Below, one piece after another: positions 33,960 through 42,697 of a stretch of 64,000 nt of DNA. Origin of the DNA: CAZNPL01 sp964574815 (GTDB lineage Bacteria > Planctomycetota > Phycisphaerae > UBA1845); contig CAZNPL010000026.1 of NCBI GenBank assembly GCA_964574815.1, positions 1 through 64,000 of the forward strand, given 5' to 3'. Position 1 is the first letter of the stretch. The number at the start of each line of letters is the position of its first letter. Below the pieces are notes generated by a model, which worked only from the letters and a program-made list of their open reading frames with translations, was not told the DNA's origin and did no database searches. The translations under genes were made by a program, and so were the position numbers.

Positions 33960-35669
33960 TCACCCCGTACGCTTCTCGAGTGTCTTGGCCGTCACGGTGT
34001 TGAGCACGTGCTTCTTCTCCAGCCAGCCCCGGCGGGCGACGCCCACGCCGAACCGCATGAAATCCAGGTCCCCCTTCTTGTGGGCATCGGTGGAGATGAC
34101 GATATCGACGCCCACTTCCCTGGCCCGCTGGCAGTGGATATCGGGCAGGTCGAGGCGGTCCGGATACGCATTGATCTCCAGACAGACGCCGTGCTCGGCG
34201 CAGGCCTCGAACACACGATCCAAATCGATCTGAATCGGCTCGCGCGCTCCGAGCTGCCGGCCCAGCGGATGAGCGATGCAGTCCACCACCCCGCTGCGCA
34301 CTGCGGCCAGCACCCGCTCGGTCATCTCCTTCTTGCTCAGGTTGAAATACGAATGCACCGACGCGTTGACCCAGTCCAGTTCGCTCAGAACGTCTTCGTC
34401 GAGATCGAGCCGACCGGTCTTGAGAATGTCGACTTCGATCCCGGCCAATAGGCGAAATCCCTTCAAACCGCTGTTCACCTCGCGAATCTCGTCGGCGTGC
34501 TTGCGAAGTCGTTCTTCGTCCAGCCCGTTGGCCACCCGCACCGCCTTGGAATGGTCCGTGATGGCCAGGTAGTCGTAGCCGTGTTCCCGGGCGGCCTCGG
34601 CCATCTCCTTGATGGACTGCTTGCCATCGGAGGCGGTGGTATGAGCGTGCAGGTCGCCGCGGATGTCATCGAGCTCGATAAGCTTCGGCAGGTCGTCGTT
34701 TTCGGCGGCCTCGATTTCGCCGCGATCCTCGCGCAGCTCCGGCGGGATCACCGGCAGTTTGAACTTCTCATAGACCTCGGCCTCGGTCTCGCCCGCCAGC
34801 CGCTTGCGGCCTTTGAAGAGCCCGCGTTCGTTCAGCTTCCACTTCCGTTGGCGTGCTGTCTTGCGCAGCGCAATGTTGTGCGCCTTCGATCCCGTGAAAT
34901 ACAGCAGCGCGGAGCCGAACGCCTTCTTTTCAAAAAACAGAAAATCCACCGCCAAGCCGTTGCGCAGACGCACCCGCACCTTGTCCGTGCCCTTGCTGAC
35001 GACCTGGGCGACGGATTCGTGCTCCGCGAGTTCATCGGCGACCGTCTCCCGATCCTTGGCCCGAATCAGGACGTCCAGGTCGCCGATCGTCTCCTTGCGC
35101 CGGCGGAAGCTCCCGGCGACCTGCCAATCTTCAATTTCGTCGATCTGATCGAGGTGGTGGCCGAGCGATTCGGCGAACTCGGTGGCCTCCTTCAGGCCGA
35201 TGCGCCCGCTTTGCTGCTCGAGGTTCTCGATGCCGTGCAGAATCCGTTCCTCTGTCTTGGCACCCATCCCCTCGAGTTCGCGCACGCGGCCCTCCTGCGC
35301 CGCCTCCTTGAGCTCGTCGCGCGTGCTGACGCCCAACTCGTCGTACAGATGTTTGACCTTCTTGGGGCCCAGGCCCGGAATGCGCATCAGCTCGGTGAGC
35401 TGCTCCGGCGATTTGGAACGCAGCTCTTCCAGCCGCTTGCACGTGCCGCGCTCCACCAGCTCATGGATCTTCTCCGCCGTGCTCTCACCGATGTTCGGCA
35501 GGTCGCTCAGGTCCTCGCCCGCCGCCGCCATGTCGGCCACACGCTGGCTCGCGTCCCGCACGGTGCGGGCCGCGTTTCGGTACGAGCGCACCCGAAACTC
35601 GTTGCTCTCCTGGATCTCCAGGAGATCGGCGATCTCATCGAGGACAGCGGCGATCTCGGCGTTTTCCAC
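33960..35669 (-). CDS. polX: Family X DNA polymerase with PHP domain
   Basis: 569 residues. N-terminal helix-hairpin-helix lyase-like region (LPNIGESTAEKIHE, IPGLGPKKVKHLY), polymerase palm with catalytic acids in GSFRRRKETIGDLDVLI and the third in LAVDFLFF, and a C-terminal PHP domain (DLHAHTTASDGKQS, AITDHSKA, IVISTDAHKK) that gives 3'-5' exonuclease or AP-endonuclease activity in bacterial PolX. It fills short gaps in base excision repair. Start GTG 35669 with GGTGGG upstream. Directly coupled to ligA; with Fpg at 5750 the window has glycosylase, gap-filling polymerase and ligase. Confidence 0.95.
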   Translation of the reverse strand: MENAEIAAVLDEIADLLEIQESNEFRVRSYRNAARTVRDASQRVADMAAAGEDLSDLPNIGESTAEKIHELVERGTCKRLEELRSKSPEQLTELMRIPGLGPKKVKHLYDELGVSTRDELKEAAQEGRVRELEGMGAKTEERILHGIENLEQQSGRIGLKEATEFAESLGHHLDQIDEIEDWQVAGSFRRRKETIGDLDVLIRAKDRETVADELAEHESVAQVVSKGTDKVRVRLRNGLAVDFLFFEKKAFGSALLYFTGSKAHNIALRKTARQRKWKLNERGLFKGRKRLAGETEAEVYEKFKLPVIPPELREDRGEIEAAENDDLPKLIELDDIRGDLHAHTTASDGKQSIKEMAEAAREHGYDYLAITDHSKAVRVANGLDEERLRKHADEIREVNSGLKGFRLLAGIEVDILKTGRLDLDEDVLSELDWVNASVHSYFNLSKKEMTERVLAAVRSGVVDCIAHPLGRQLGAREPIQIDLDRVFEACAEHGVCLEINAYPDRLDLPDIHCQRAREVGVDIVISTDAHKKGDLDFMRFGVGVARRGWLEKKHVLNTVTAKTLEKRTG

Positions 35670-35724
35670 GTGCGACCCACCTGATCCTCAGGTTCGAAGG
35701 AGCACAATCGGCGTCCCGAATCGA

Positions 35725-35931
35725 TCAGGACCCCTTGATCACGAACGTCACCACCATATTGACCCGATATTCAGAGATTTTGCCGTTGTTCACCCGAACC
35801 TGCTGCTCCTTGATCCACGCGCCCTGCACGTCCTCCACGGAGTCGGTTGTCCGGGTGATCCCCCGCTTGATCGCGTCCTCGAAGCTCTCGGGTGACGAAG
35901 CACTGATTTCGATGTTCTTGGCAATGGACAT
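35725..35931 (-). CDS. Dodecin flavin-binding protein
   Basis: 68 residues, exactly dodecin size. Dodecins form dodecamers that store or buffer riboflavin, FMN or CoA. The conserved flavin-stacking tryptophan is in VQGAWIKEQQVRVNNGKI, followed by the beta strand YRVNMVVTFVIK. AGGAG lies 7 nt before the ATG. It is the gene downstream of the module at 36013-36065, with a leader of about 75 nt; polX starts 55 bp beyond its stop. Confidence 0.95.
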   Translation of the reverse strand: MSIAKNIEISASSPESFEDAIKRGITRTTDSVEDVQGAWIKEQQVRVNNGKISEYRVNMVVTFVIKGS

Positions 35932-36012
35932 CCATAAGCTCCTTCCTGGTCTGTATCTGCGTCAAAACTGGTCAACCGGCCGGCGCGCCCAAAGGCCGCC
36001 CGAACCCGACTG

Positions 36013-36065
36013 ACTATCGCCAGAAGGAATTACGGGCAGGTGAAGGCCTTATGAATTGCCAGTAA
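36013..36065 (-). promoter_or_regulatory. Shared promoter module upstream of dodecin
   Basis: TTACT at 0, TTCA at 10, TCA at 22 (as TTCA), TAAT at 33 (degenerate), -10 GATAGT at 47. Divergent from the UPF0182 copy at 36154-36206; the 310-bp intergenic region holds these two copies and nothing else I can see. Confidence 0.6.
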
Positions 36066-36153
36066 TTCGCAGCCTGCCGCCCGGAATGCGGCTGTCGCGG
36101 AGCGTCGCCCGTCCGCAAACGCGGGCCCGTGCATACGTGCACGCCACCGGCGA

Positions 36154-36206
36154 TTACGAGCCGTTCAGCCGGATGTCAGCCCACCTTCAGCTGAACGCCC
36201 CACACT
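36154..36206 (+). promoter_or_regulatory. Shared promoter module upstream of the UPF0182 gene
   Basis: TTACG at 0, TTCA at 10, TCA at 22, TCAG at 33, -10-like CACACT at 47. All half-sites perfect; ATG 35 bp downstream. Confidence 0.7.
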
Positions 36207-36241
36207 CTCGCTCTGCCCACCAGACTCATAGGGAGCTTCTC

Positions 36242-39076
36242 ATGTATGCGGTCATACAAATCGTGCTCTACGTCGGCGGGCTTGCCCTGGCCGTCACCGG
36301 CTTCATGCAACGGCGCGCTGCACGTGTCGCCGTCGGCGTGACGATCCTGTTTCTGTCGATCCTGTTCTTCAGCGCGCTGGGATTCTGGGGCCGGATGCTG
36401 TGGTTCGAGGGCATCGGCTACGAGGCTCGCTTCTGGACGGTCGTCTGGGCCAAGGCCGGCACGACCGTTGCCGGTGCGCTGCTCGCCCTGGCGGGTCTCT
36501 TTGTCCTGACCCGGTTCATTCCCGCAGAACGGCGCCGCACGCGAAAATGGTCCATGGTGGTCGGCGCCCTGATCGGCGGCGCGTGGGGCTATCAGTCCTG
36601 GGCCGAGTCGCTGGTCTTTATCAACCGGGTGGCCGCGGACATGAGCGAGCCGATCCTCGGTTTCGACGCGGGCTTTTACATGTTCGTCCTGCCGCTGCTC
36701 GATCGCCTCCACGGGCTTCTGCTCTGGATCGTACTGGTGGCGATCGTTGCGATCGTGATCTCGCGGTTCCGTCTGCATACGCAAGCGGGCGGGGGCGGGA
36801 ACATCACCCTTGTCCGCCTCGAGCACGAACAGGGCGGCCGCGGCACCCGCGCCGTCCCGGCCGCCAGCATCGCCCTGGCCTTCGTCGTGGCCGCCGGAGC
36901 TTTGCTCGCCGTACCGCACCTGCTTTACTCCGATGCGGGGGTCGCAGCGGGGCCGGGCTGGACCGACGTGCACGTGCGGCTCCCGGCGCTGTTTGTCGGC
37001 GCGGCCATAACACTGGTTCTGGGCATCATGCCCGCCCTGCCGGCCGTGCGGCGCCGGGTCGGACGGAGGCTCGCGGAACCGGCGGCCGCCGCCTCCGATT
37101 TCGTGAGCGCGGGCGGCGCCTGGGTGTGCGTGATCGCGGTCTGGATCGTTGCGCTGGGCATCGTGCCGGCGCTCATCCAATGGGTCGCGGTCGAGCCGAA
37201 CGAGATCACCTTTGAACGCCCGTACATCGAGAACAACATCCGCTTTACGCGGCACGGCTTTCGCCTGCACGAAGTCGAGGAGCGTCGCTTTCCCGCCACC
37301 GAAGAGTTCACGCAGAAGATGGTGCGCGAAAACCGGCACCTGCTCGACGACGTGCGCCTGTGGGACTACCGCGCGCTCGACCAGGTATACAAGCAGTTCC
37401 AAGAGATCCGCCTCTACTACGCCTTCGACGAGGTCGACATCGACCGCTACACCATCGGCGATCGATACGAGCAGGTGATGGTCTCCGCCCGCGAGCTTGA
37501 TCCCGACAACCTGCCGCCGCAAAGCCAGACCTTCGTCAACCGCTGGTTCAAGTACACCCACGGCTACGGCCTCACGCTCGCCACCGTAAACGACTTCACA
37601 CCCGACGGGTTGCCCAACCTGCTCGTCAAGGACATCCCGCCCAAGGCAACGCACGAAGATCTCGAGGTCCGCCGGCCGGAAATCTATTACGGCGAGCTCA
37701 CGCAGGACCCGGTCGTCGCCAACAGCAGTGAGAGAGAATTCGACCACCCCAGCGGCGACGAGAACGTCTACGTGCGATACGACGGCACGGGCGGCGTCGA
37801 GCTGCGCAACCTGTGGCGCAAGTTCGTCCTGGGCTATCTGTTCAACAGCACGCGATTCCTGCTGTCCTCCTACCCGAAAGCGGAAAGTCGCGTGATGTTC
37901 CACCGCAGCGTCCGCGACCGCGTCACGCGGCTGGCGCCCTTTCTCGAGTTCGACGAGGACGCCTACGTCGTGCTGGTGGACGGGCGGCTCTACTGGATCA
38001 TCGACGCCTATTCGACATCGAAGCGCTTCCCCTACAGTGAACCGTTCATCGAGGAACAGGACGGGACCTTCAGCGGACGGGCCGCTGCAGGCGAATCCAA
38101 CGCAACGCTGAACTACTTCCGCGGCGTCAACTACGCCCGCAACGCCGTCAAGGCCGTCGTCAACGCCTACGACGGATCCACGGACTTCTACGTCTTCGAG
38201 CCGGACGATCCGGTGATCCAGGTGTGGCGCAACGCGTTCCCCGACCTCTTCAAAGACGCCGACCAGATGCCCGACGGCCTGCGGGCCCACGTGCGCTACC
38301 CTGAAGGGTTCCTGCTGACCCAGGGCCTGGTCTACGCCAAGTACCACATGGACGACCCGGCCGTGTTCTACAACCAGGAGGACCTCTGGGTCCGCGCCAC
38401 GGAGAAATACTACGCCCACGTGCAGCCCGTCGAGCCGTACTACGTGATGTGGGAGCTGCCCGACTCCGACGATGCGGAGTTCGTCCTGATCCTTCCGTTC
38501 ACCCCGAAAAACCGCCAGGTCCTCATCGGCTGGATCGCCGGCCTCTGCGACGGCGACAACTACGGGCGCTTCCTGGCCTACAAGTTCCCCAAGGAAAAGC
38601 GCATCCTCGGCCCCCAGCAGGTCGAGACCAAGATCGACCAGGACCGCCATCTCTCGGGCCAGCTCACTCTCTGGGACCAACGAGGCTCCAACGTCATCCG
38701 CGGCAACGTGCTCGCCATCCCCATCGAGGACACGCTCATCTACGTCGAACCGATCTACCTCCAGGCCGAAACCGCCGCCTACCCCGAGCTGCGCCTGGTC
38801 GCCGTCATGCACGGCGACACCCTGAGCTACGCCGACACCTTCGAGGAAGCGCTCCAGGGTCTGTTCGAAGGAGGCCGAGCCGATCTGGGCGCCGAGGGCT
38901 CCGTCGCCGGCCGAACCGTGGGCGAGCTGGCCGCGCAGGCTGACCGTGCGTTCAACAACTACCTGCGCCTCCAGAGCGAACAGCAGTTCGATAACGCGGC
39001 ACAGGAGCTGCGCAAGCTTCGCGACGCGTTGCAACAACTGAAGAAGATCACGAGCGGTCCTACGGCGAACGAGTAA
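36242..39076 (+). CDS. UPF0182 family large membrane protein
   Basis: 944 residues. Seven hydrophobic segments fill the first 330 residues (from MYAVIQIVLYVGGLALAVTG), followed by a large soluble domain with typical UPF0182 text: NNIRFTRHGFRL, LWDYRALDQVYKQFQEIRLYY and ARELDPDNLPPQSQTFVNRW. The C-terminus ends in a helical stretch. Function of the family is unknown; members are envelope proteins. ATG 36242 has GGGAG 6 nt upstream and follows the promoter module closely; the frame open from 36056 overlaps the module and cannot be coding there. Confidence 0.92.
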   Translation: MYAVIQIVLYVGGLALAVTGFMQRRAARVAVGVTILFLSILFFSALGFWGRMLWFEGIGYEARFWTVVWAKAGTTVAGALLALAGLFVLTRFIPAERRRTRKWSMVVGALIGGAWGYQSWAESLVFINRVAADMSEPILGFDAGFYMFVLPLLDRLHGLLLWIVLVAIVAIVISRFRLHTQAGGGGNITLVRLEHEQGGRGTRAVPAASIALAFVVAAGALLAVPHLLYSDAGVAAGPGWTDVHVRLPALFVGAAITLVLGIMPALPAVRRRVGRRLAEPAAAASDFVSAGGAWVCVIAVWIVALGIVPALIQWVAVEPNEITFERPYIENNIRFTRHGFRLHEVEERRFPATEEFTQKMVRENRHLLDDVRLWDYRALDQVYKQFQEIRLYYAFDEVDIDRYTIGDRYEQVMVSARELDPDNLPPQSQTFVNRWFKYTHGYGLTLATVNDFTPDGLPNLLVKDIPPKATHEDLEVRRPEIYYGELTQDPVVANSSEREFDHPSGDENVYVRYDGTGGVELRNLWRKFVLGYLFNSTRFLLSSYPKAESRVMFHRSVRDRVTRLAPFLEFDEDAYVVLVDGRLYWIIDAYSTSKRFPYSEPFIEEQDGTFSGRAAAGESNATLNYFRGVNYARNAVKAVVNAYDGSTDFYVFEPDDPVIQVWRNAFPDLFKDADQMPDGLRAHVRYPEGFLLTQGLVYAKYHMDDPAVFYNQEDLWVRATEKYYAHVQPVEPYYVMWELPDSDDAEFVLILPFTPKNRQVLIGWIAGLCDGDNYGRFLAYKFPKEKRILGPQQVETKIDQDRHLSGQLTLWDQRGSNVIRGNVLAIPIEDTLIYVEPIYLQAETAAYPELRLVAVMHGDTLSYADTFEEALQGLFEGGRADLGAEGSVAGRTVGELAAQADRAFNNYLRLQSEQQFDNAAQELRKLRDALQQLKKITSGPTANE

Positions 39077-39100
39077 GCCGAGGCCTCTGCCGCGATTCCG

Positions 39101-39619
39101 TCACGGCTTTTCCGAGGTCTCGCCGCCTCCACTCGATTCTTCGAACTCGGCCGCCGCTCTGTCGTACGCCTTCTCCAGATCGTCCCACGCGGCGCTGACC
39201 CCCCGCTTGACCTCCTCCCACGCATCACCCGAAACGGTTTCGAGCTCTTCCAGCTTCGTATTGAGCTCGTCGCGCTTCTTCGACACCTCTTTCATCTGCT
39301 CTTGCCACGCTTGGCGCGCCTCGTCGGACAGTTCCGCACCGCGCTCCTGAAGCTTCTCGATCTTCTCATCCAGGGTGGCGAGCTTCCCCTCGATCTCCTC
39401 GCGCAGCTCGACCGCCTCCTGCCGCGTATACTCGCCGGCCGCCTCGGCCGCCTCGCCCGCTTCGCGTGCCACCTCTTCTGCAGTAGTCTTCTCCTTGGCT
39501 GCTTCGCCCGCTTGCTCCGTAGCGGGCTGTCGAGTTTTCCCCTCCTGCGAGTCTCGCTCGCATCCTAGCAAACAAACGCTTACACCAATCACAATTGAGA
39601 ACAAACTTCTTGGAATCAT
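39101..39619 (-). CDS. Coiled-coil lipoprotein
   Basis: 172 residues. A signal peptide with lipobox (VCLLGC) is followed by a Thr/Glu/Ala-rich linker and a long charged coiled coil (about 65-150; LREEIEGKLATLDEKIEKLQ). It is likely lipid-anchored and facing the periplasm, as a spacer or scaffold. No family recognised. GGAGG lies 6 nt before the ATG. It is convergent with UPF0182 (24 bp apart) and lies 40 bp downstream of the metal ATPase gene on the same strand, so could be the last gene of the N-ATPase transcript. Confidence 0.8.
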   Translation of the reverse strand: MIPRSLFSIVIGVSVCLLGCERDSQEGKTRQPATEQAGEAAKEKTTAEEVAREAGEAAEAAGEYTRQEAVELREEIEGKLATLDEKIEKLQERGAELSDEARQAWQEQMKEVSKKRDELNTKLEELETVSGDAWEEVKRGVSAAWDDLEKAYDRAAAEFEESSGGGETSEKP

Positions 39620-39659
39620 GGCTTACCTCCAATTACCGATCACTCGTCGTTACGTCGAT

Positions 39660-41768
39660 TCAATCATCGCCGAAACGCATCAGCCGCGCGTTGACGGCCA
39701 CGATCACCGTCGACAGCGACATCAACACCGCCCCCACGGCCGGCGACAGCAGCACGCCGATCGGATAAAGCACGCCCGCGGCCAGCGGAATCGTGACGGC
39801 GTTGTAACCCGTCGCCCACCAGAGATTCTGAACCATTTTGGAATACGTTTGATTCGCCAACCTGATGATCGCCGCCGCGTCGCGCGGGTCCGATCGGACC
39901 AGCACAATGTCACCGGCCTCGATGGCCACGTCCGTGCCCGCGCCGATGGCAATACCTACGTCCGCCTGCGTGAGCGCCGGCGCATCGTTGACGCCGTCGC
40001 CCACCATCGCGACACGCAATCCGCGCCCCTGAATCTCTCGAATCTTCTCGGCCTTCTCGTCGGGCAAAACCTCGGCGAAGTAATCGTCCAGCCCCAGTTC
40101 CTCCGCAACGTGCTGCGCCACGTCGCTGGAGTCTCCGGTCACCATCATGACCTGCAGACCGTGCTCGTCGCGCAACTGGCGCAGGGCTTCACGGGATTCC
40201 TCGCGGATCACATCGGCCACCGCGACGGCGCCCACCGGGCGATCGTCGGCGATCACGTAAACGAGTGTCTTGCCGGCGGATTCGAGGTCCCGCGTTTTCG
40301 ACTCGTCGACCGTGATGCCGTTCTCTTCGAGATAGCCCGGACTGACCACCTTGATGTCGCTTCCATCCAGGCTGGCCTGAGCCCCTTTACCCGGAATCGC
40401 CTTGAAGTCCTTGACCGAACCGAGCGACAACTCGCGCCGCTCGGCTTCCTCGACAATCCCCCGCGCGATCGGATGCTCGGACTGCTGCTCCACGGCGGCC
40501 GCCATCCGCAGCACCTCGTCCTTCTCCGTGCTATCGAGCGCCACCAGGTCAGAGAATCCAAACTTCCCCGTCGTCAGCGTCCCCGTCTTGTCGAACACGA
40601 TCGCATCCAGCCGCCGGGCCCGCTCGAACGCCGACCGGTCGCGCACCAGCAGGCCGTTGCGCGCCGCCAGCGCGGTCGAAACGGCCACCACCAGCGGAAT
40701 TGCCAGCCCGAGCGCGTGCGGGCACGTGATGACCATCACCGTCACCGTACGCTCCAGTGAGAAATCGAACGCCCGCCCCACCGCCAGCCACCAGATGACC
40801 AGCGTGACGCCACCGGCGGTCAAAGCGATGACCGTCAGCCACAGCGCCGCCCGATCCGCCAGATCCTGCGTCCTAGAACGCGACTGCTGGGCCTGCCGGA
40901 CCATCTCGACAACCTGCGAAAGATACGTGTTCTCGCCGGTCTTCTGAACTTCCACGGTGATCGCTGAGTCGCCGTTGATCGCACCGCCGACGACACTGTC
41001 GCCCTCCTGCTTCTCGACCGGCTTGCTCTCGCCGGTGATCATCGATTCGTTCACCGTCGTACGGCCCTCGACAATCGCCCCGTCGGTGGGGATCTTCTCC
41101 CCGGGCTTCACGAGCACCCGGTCGTTCACCTGCAATTCGTCAAGCGAAACGTCTTCGGTCTTGCCGTCGTCCTTCAGACGGTGCGCCGTGGCCGGCATCA
41201 GCTCGGCAAGCTCCTCGAGCGCACTGGACGCCCCCATCACCGAGCGCATCTCAACCCAATGCCCCAGCAACATCACGTCGATCAGCGTCGCAAGCTCCCA
41301 GAAGAAGACACGCCCCTCCACGCCAAACACGACGGCGCTGCTGTAGCCGTACGCCACGCCGATCGCCAGCCCGATCAACGTCATCATCCCCGGATTGCGA
41401 TCGCGCAGCTCGTCGAACAGCCCCTTGAGAAATGGCCAGCCCCCGTACACGAAGATCGCAGTCGCCAGCGCCCATTGCAGCCAGGCATCGCCGGGGAAAT
41501 CCCACGCTTCCGCCACTCCCAGCCAACCCTGAATCATCGGTGAGAGCAGCAGGACCGGAATGGTCAGCACCAGCGACAGCCAGAACCGGCGTTTGAAGTC
41601 CGCCAGCATGTGCGCATGGTGGCGGGAATGATCGTGATCCCCGTGGTCTTGACCTCCCTGGCCGTGCCCGCCCTGGCGTTTGGCCCCGCGATCCGACTCT
41701 GCGTGTTCATGACCGCCGCGCCCGCCATCACCAGGTTGTTGCTGCTCTTCGTCCATATTCTGGCTCAT
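39660..41768 (-). CDS. copB: CopB-type heavy-metal P1B ATPase
   Basis: 702 residues. N-terminus is His/Gly/Asp-rich (HGDHDHSRHHAH) with no CxxC metal-binding domain. Membrane metal site is CPH (VITCPHALGLAIP), the mark of the CopB/P1B-3 group rather than CPC. Phosphorylation motif DKTGTLTTG, actuator TGES and hinge GDGVNDAPAL are intact. It exports Cu+/Cu2+ or related ions using ATP. The gene starts 46 bp after atpG in the same direction; it may belong to the N-ATPase operon or have its own start in that gap, which shows no promoter module. Confidence 0.92.
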   Translation of the reverse strand: MSQNMDEEQQQPGDGGRGGHEHAESDRGAKRQGGHGQGGQDHGDHDHSRHHAHMLADFKRRFWLSLVLTIPVLLLSPMIQGWLGVAEAWDFPGDAWLQWALATAIFVYGGWPFLKGLFDELRDRNPGMMTLIGLAIGVAYGYSSAVVFGVEGRVFFWELATLIDVMLLGHWVEMRSVMGASSALEELAELMPATAHRLKDDGKTEDVSLDELQVNDRVLVKPGEKIPTDGAIVEGRTTVNESMITGESKPVEKQEGDSVVGGAINGDSAITVEVQKTGENTYLSQVVEMVRQAQQSRSRTQDLADRAALWLTVIALTAGGVTLVIWWLAVGRAFDFSLERTVTVMVITCPHALGLAIPLVVAVSTALAARNGLLVRDRSAFERARRLDAIVFDKTGTLTTGKFGFSDLVALDSTEKDEVLRMAAAVEQQSEHPIARGIVEEAERRELSLGSVKDFKAIPGKGAQASLDGSDIKVVSPGYLEENGITVDESKTRDLESAGKTLVYVIADDRPVGAVAVADVIREESREALRQLRDEHGLQVMMVTGDSSDVAQHVAEELGLDDYFAEVLPDEKAEKIREIQGRGLRVAMVGDGVNDAPALTQADVGIAIGAGTDVAIEAGDIVLVRSDPRDAAAIIRLANQTYSKMVQNLWWATGYNAVTIPLAAGVLYPIGVLLSPAVGAVLMSLSTVIVAVNARLMRFGDD

Positions 41769-41814
41769 TGGTTTGACGCCTTTCGATCGCGTGCGGTGAA
41801 CGGCTTCGGTCGTA

Positions 41815-42693
41815 TCAGCTCGCCACAGCCTCGCTCCCCGAAATCACATCCAGCAGTTCCGCCGTGATGCTGTTCTGTCGCTGCCGGTTGTATCGCGCGG
41901 TCAGTTCGTCCAGGCGCTCTTCGACGTTCTTCTCGGCCGACTGCATCGCCCGCAGCCGCGTCGCGTTCTCCGCGGCGAGCGATTCGGCCAGTGCTCCGTA
42001 CAACTCCACGAAGAGATACTGCCGCACCAGGTGAGACAGGAGTGCATCCGCCGGAGACGTGAACATCGGCAGCGCATGCGTCGGCCACGGTTCTTCCCGC
42101 AATTGCTCCAGCCACTGTTCGTCCATCGGAAGCAGGCGGTAATCGCCCGGCCGGACGTTCTGCTCTTCGTTCCGGTTGTGCACGATCACAATCTGTCGCA
42201 GGGAACCTTCGTCCGCCTGCACGCCCTCGATCGTCGCCAGCACATTTCGAACGTGCGAAGTGATGGCCGCGGCGGAACCGGGTACGTTCCGGGCGCTCAT
42301 GACCTTCTGCCCGCGCGCCTGGAGTGCGGCCGTCGCCTTCTCGCCGATTGAAAGGACGCGCCAGCCTGCGTCAGCCTCGCCGCTGTTCCGCTTCGCTTCG
42401 ACCGCGTGCTCGGCAACGTCCTCGTTGAACTGCCCGCACATCCCTTGGTCGGAGCCCACCACAATAAGAATCGACGCCCCGCGGTCGCGCCCGGCACTCT
42501 GTCGGCGAGCGTGCGCCCGGCGAAGCACCACCCGAAGTCCCAGCTCGACGGTGCGACGGTAGTCCCTCAGAGCGGCGGCCGCTTCCTCGTACTGCCGGAT
42601 GTTGACGGCCGCCAGCGCCTTCATCGTCCGCACAACGGACTGAAGGTCCTCCGTGGCGTCAACCTTCCGCCTCAGACTTTCCAGCGTCGCCAT
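41815..42693 (-). CDS. atpG: N-ATPase gamma subunit
   Basis: 292 residues, central rotor shaft of F1. N-terminal helix TLESLRRKVDATEDLQSVVRTM and C-terminal helix ending RYNRQRQNSITAELLDVISG frame a divergent Rossmann-like middle (SILIVVGSDQGMCGQFNED). ATG 42693 is preceded by AAGGAATAGGG inside the end of atpA; the frame begins at 42720 but the family starts near MATLESL. Four bases separate it from atpA. Last of nine atp genes. Confidence 0.93.
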   Translation of the reverse strand: MATLESLRRKVDATEDLQSVVRTMKALAAVNIRQYEEAAAALRDYRRTVELGLRVVLRRAHARRQSAGRDRGASILIVVGSDQGMCGQFNEDVAEHAVEAKRNSGEADAGWRVLSIGEKATAALQARGQKVMSARNVPGSAAAITSHVRNVLATIEGVQADEGSLRQIVIVHNRNEEQNVRPGDYRLLPMDEQWLEQLREEPWPTHALPMFTSPADALLSHLVRQYLFVELYGALAESLAAENATRLRAMQSAEKNVEERLDELTARYNRQRQNSITAELLDVISGSEAVAS

Positions 42694-42697
42694 GACC

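Noticed and set aside
36176..39037. 953-codon open frame antisense to UPF0182
   Set aside because: No recognisable domain; opposite strand encodes a full UPF0182 protein.
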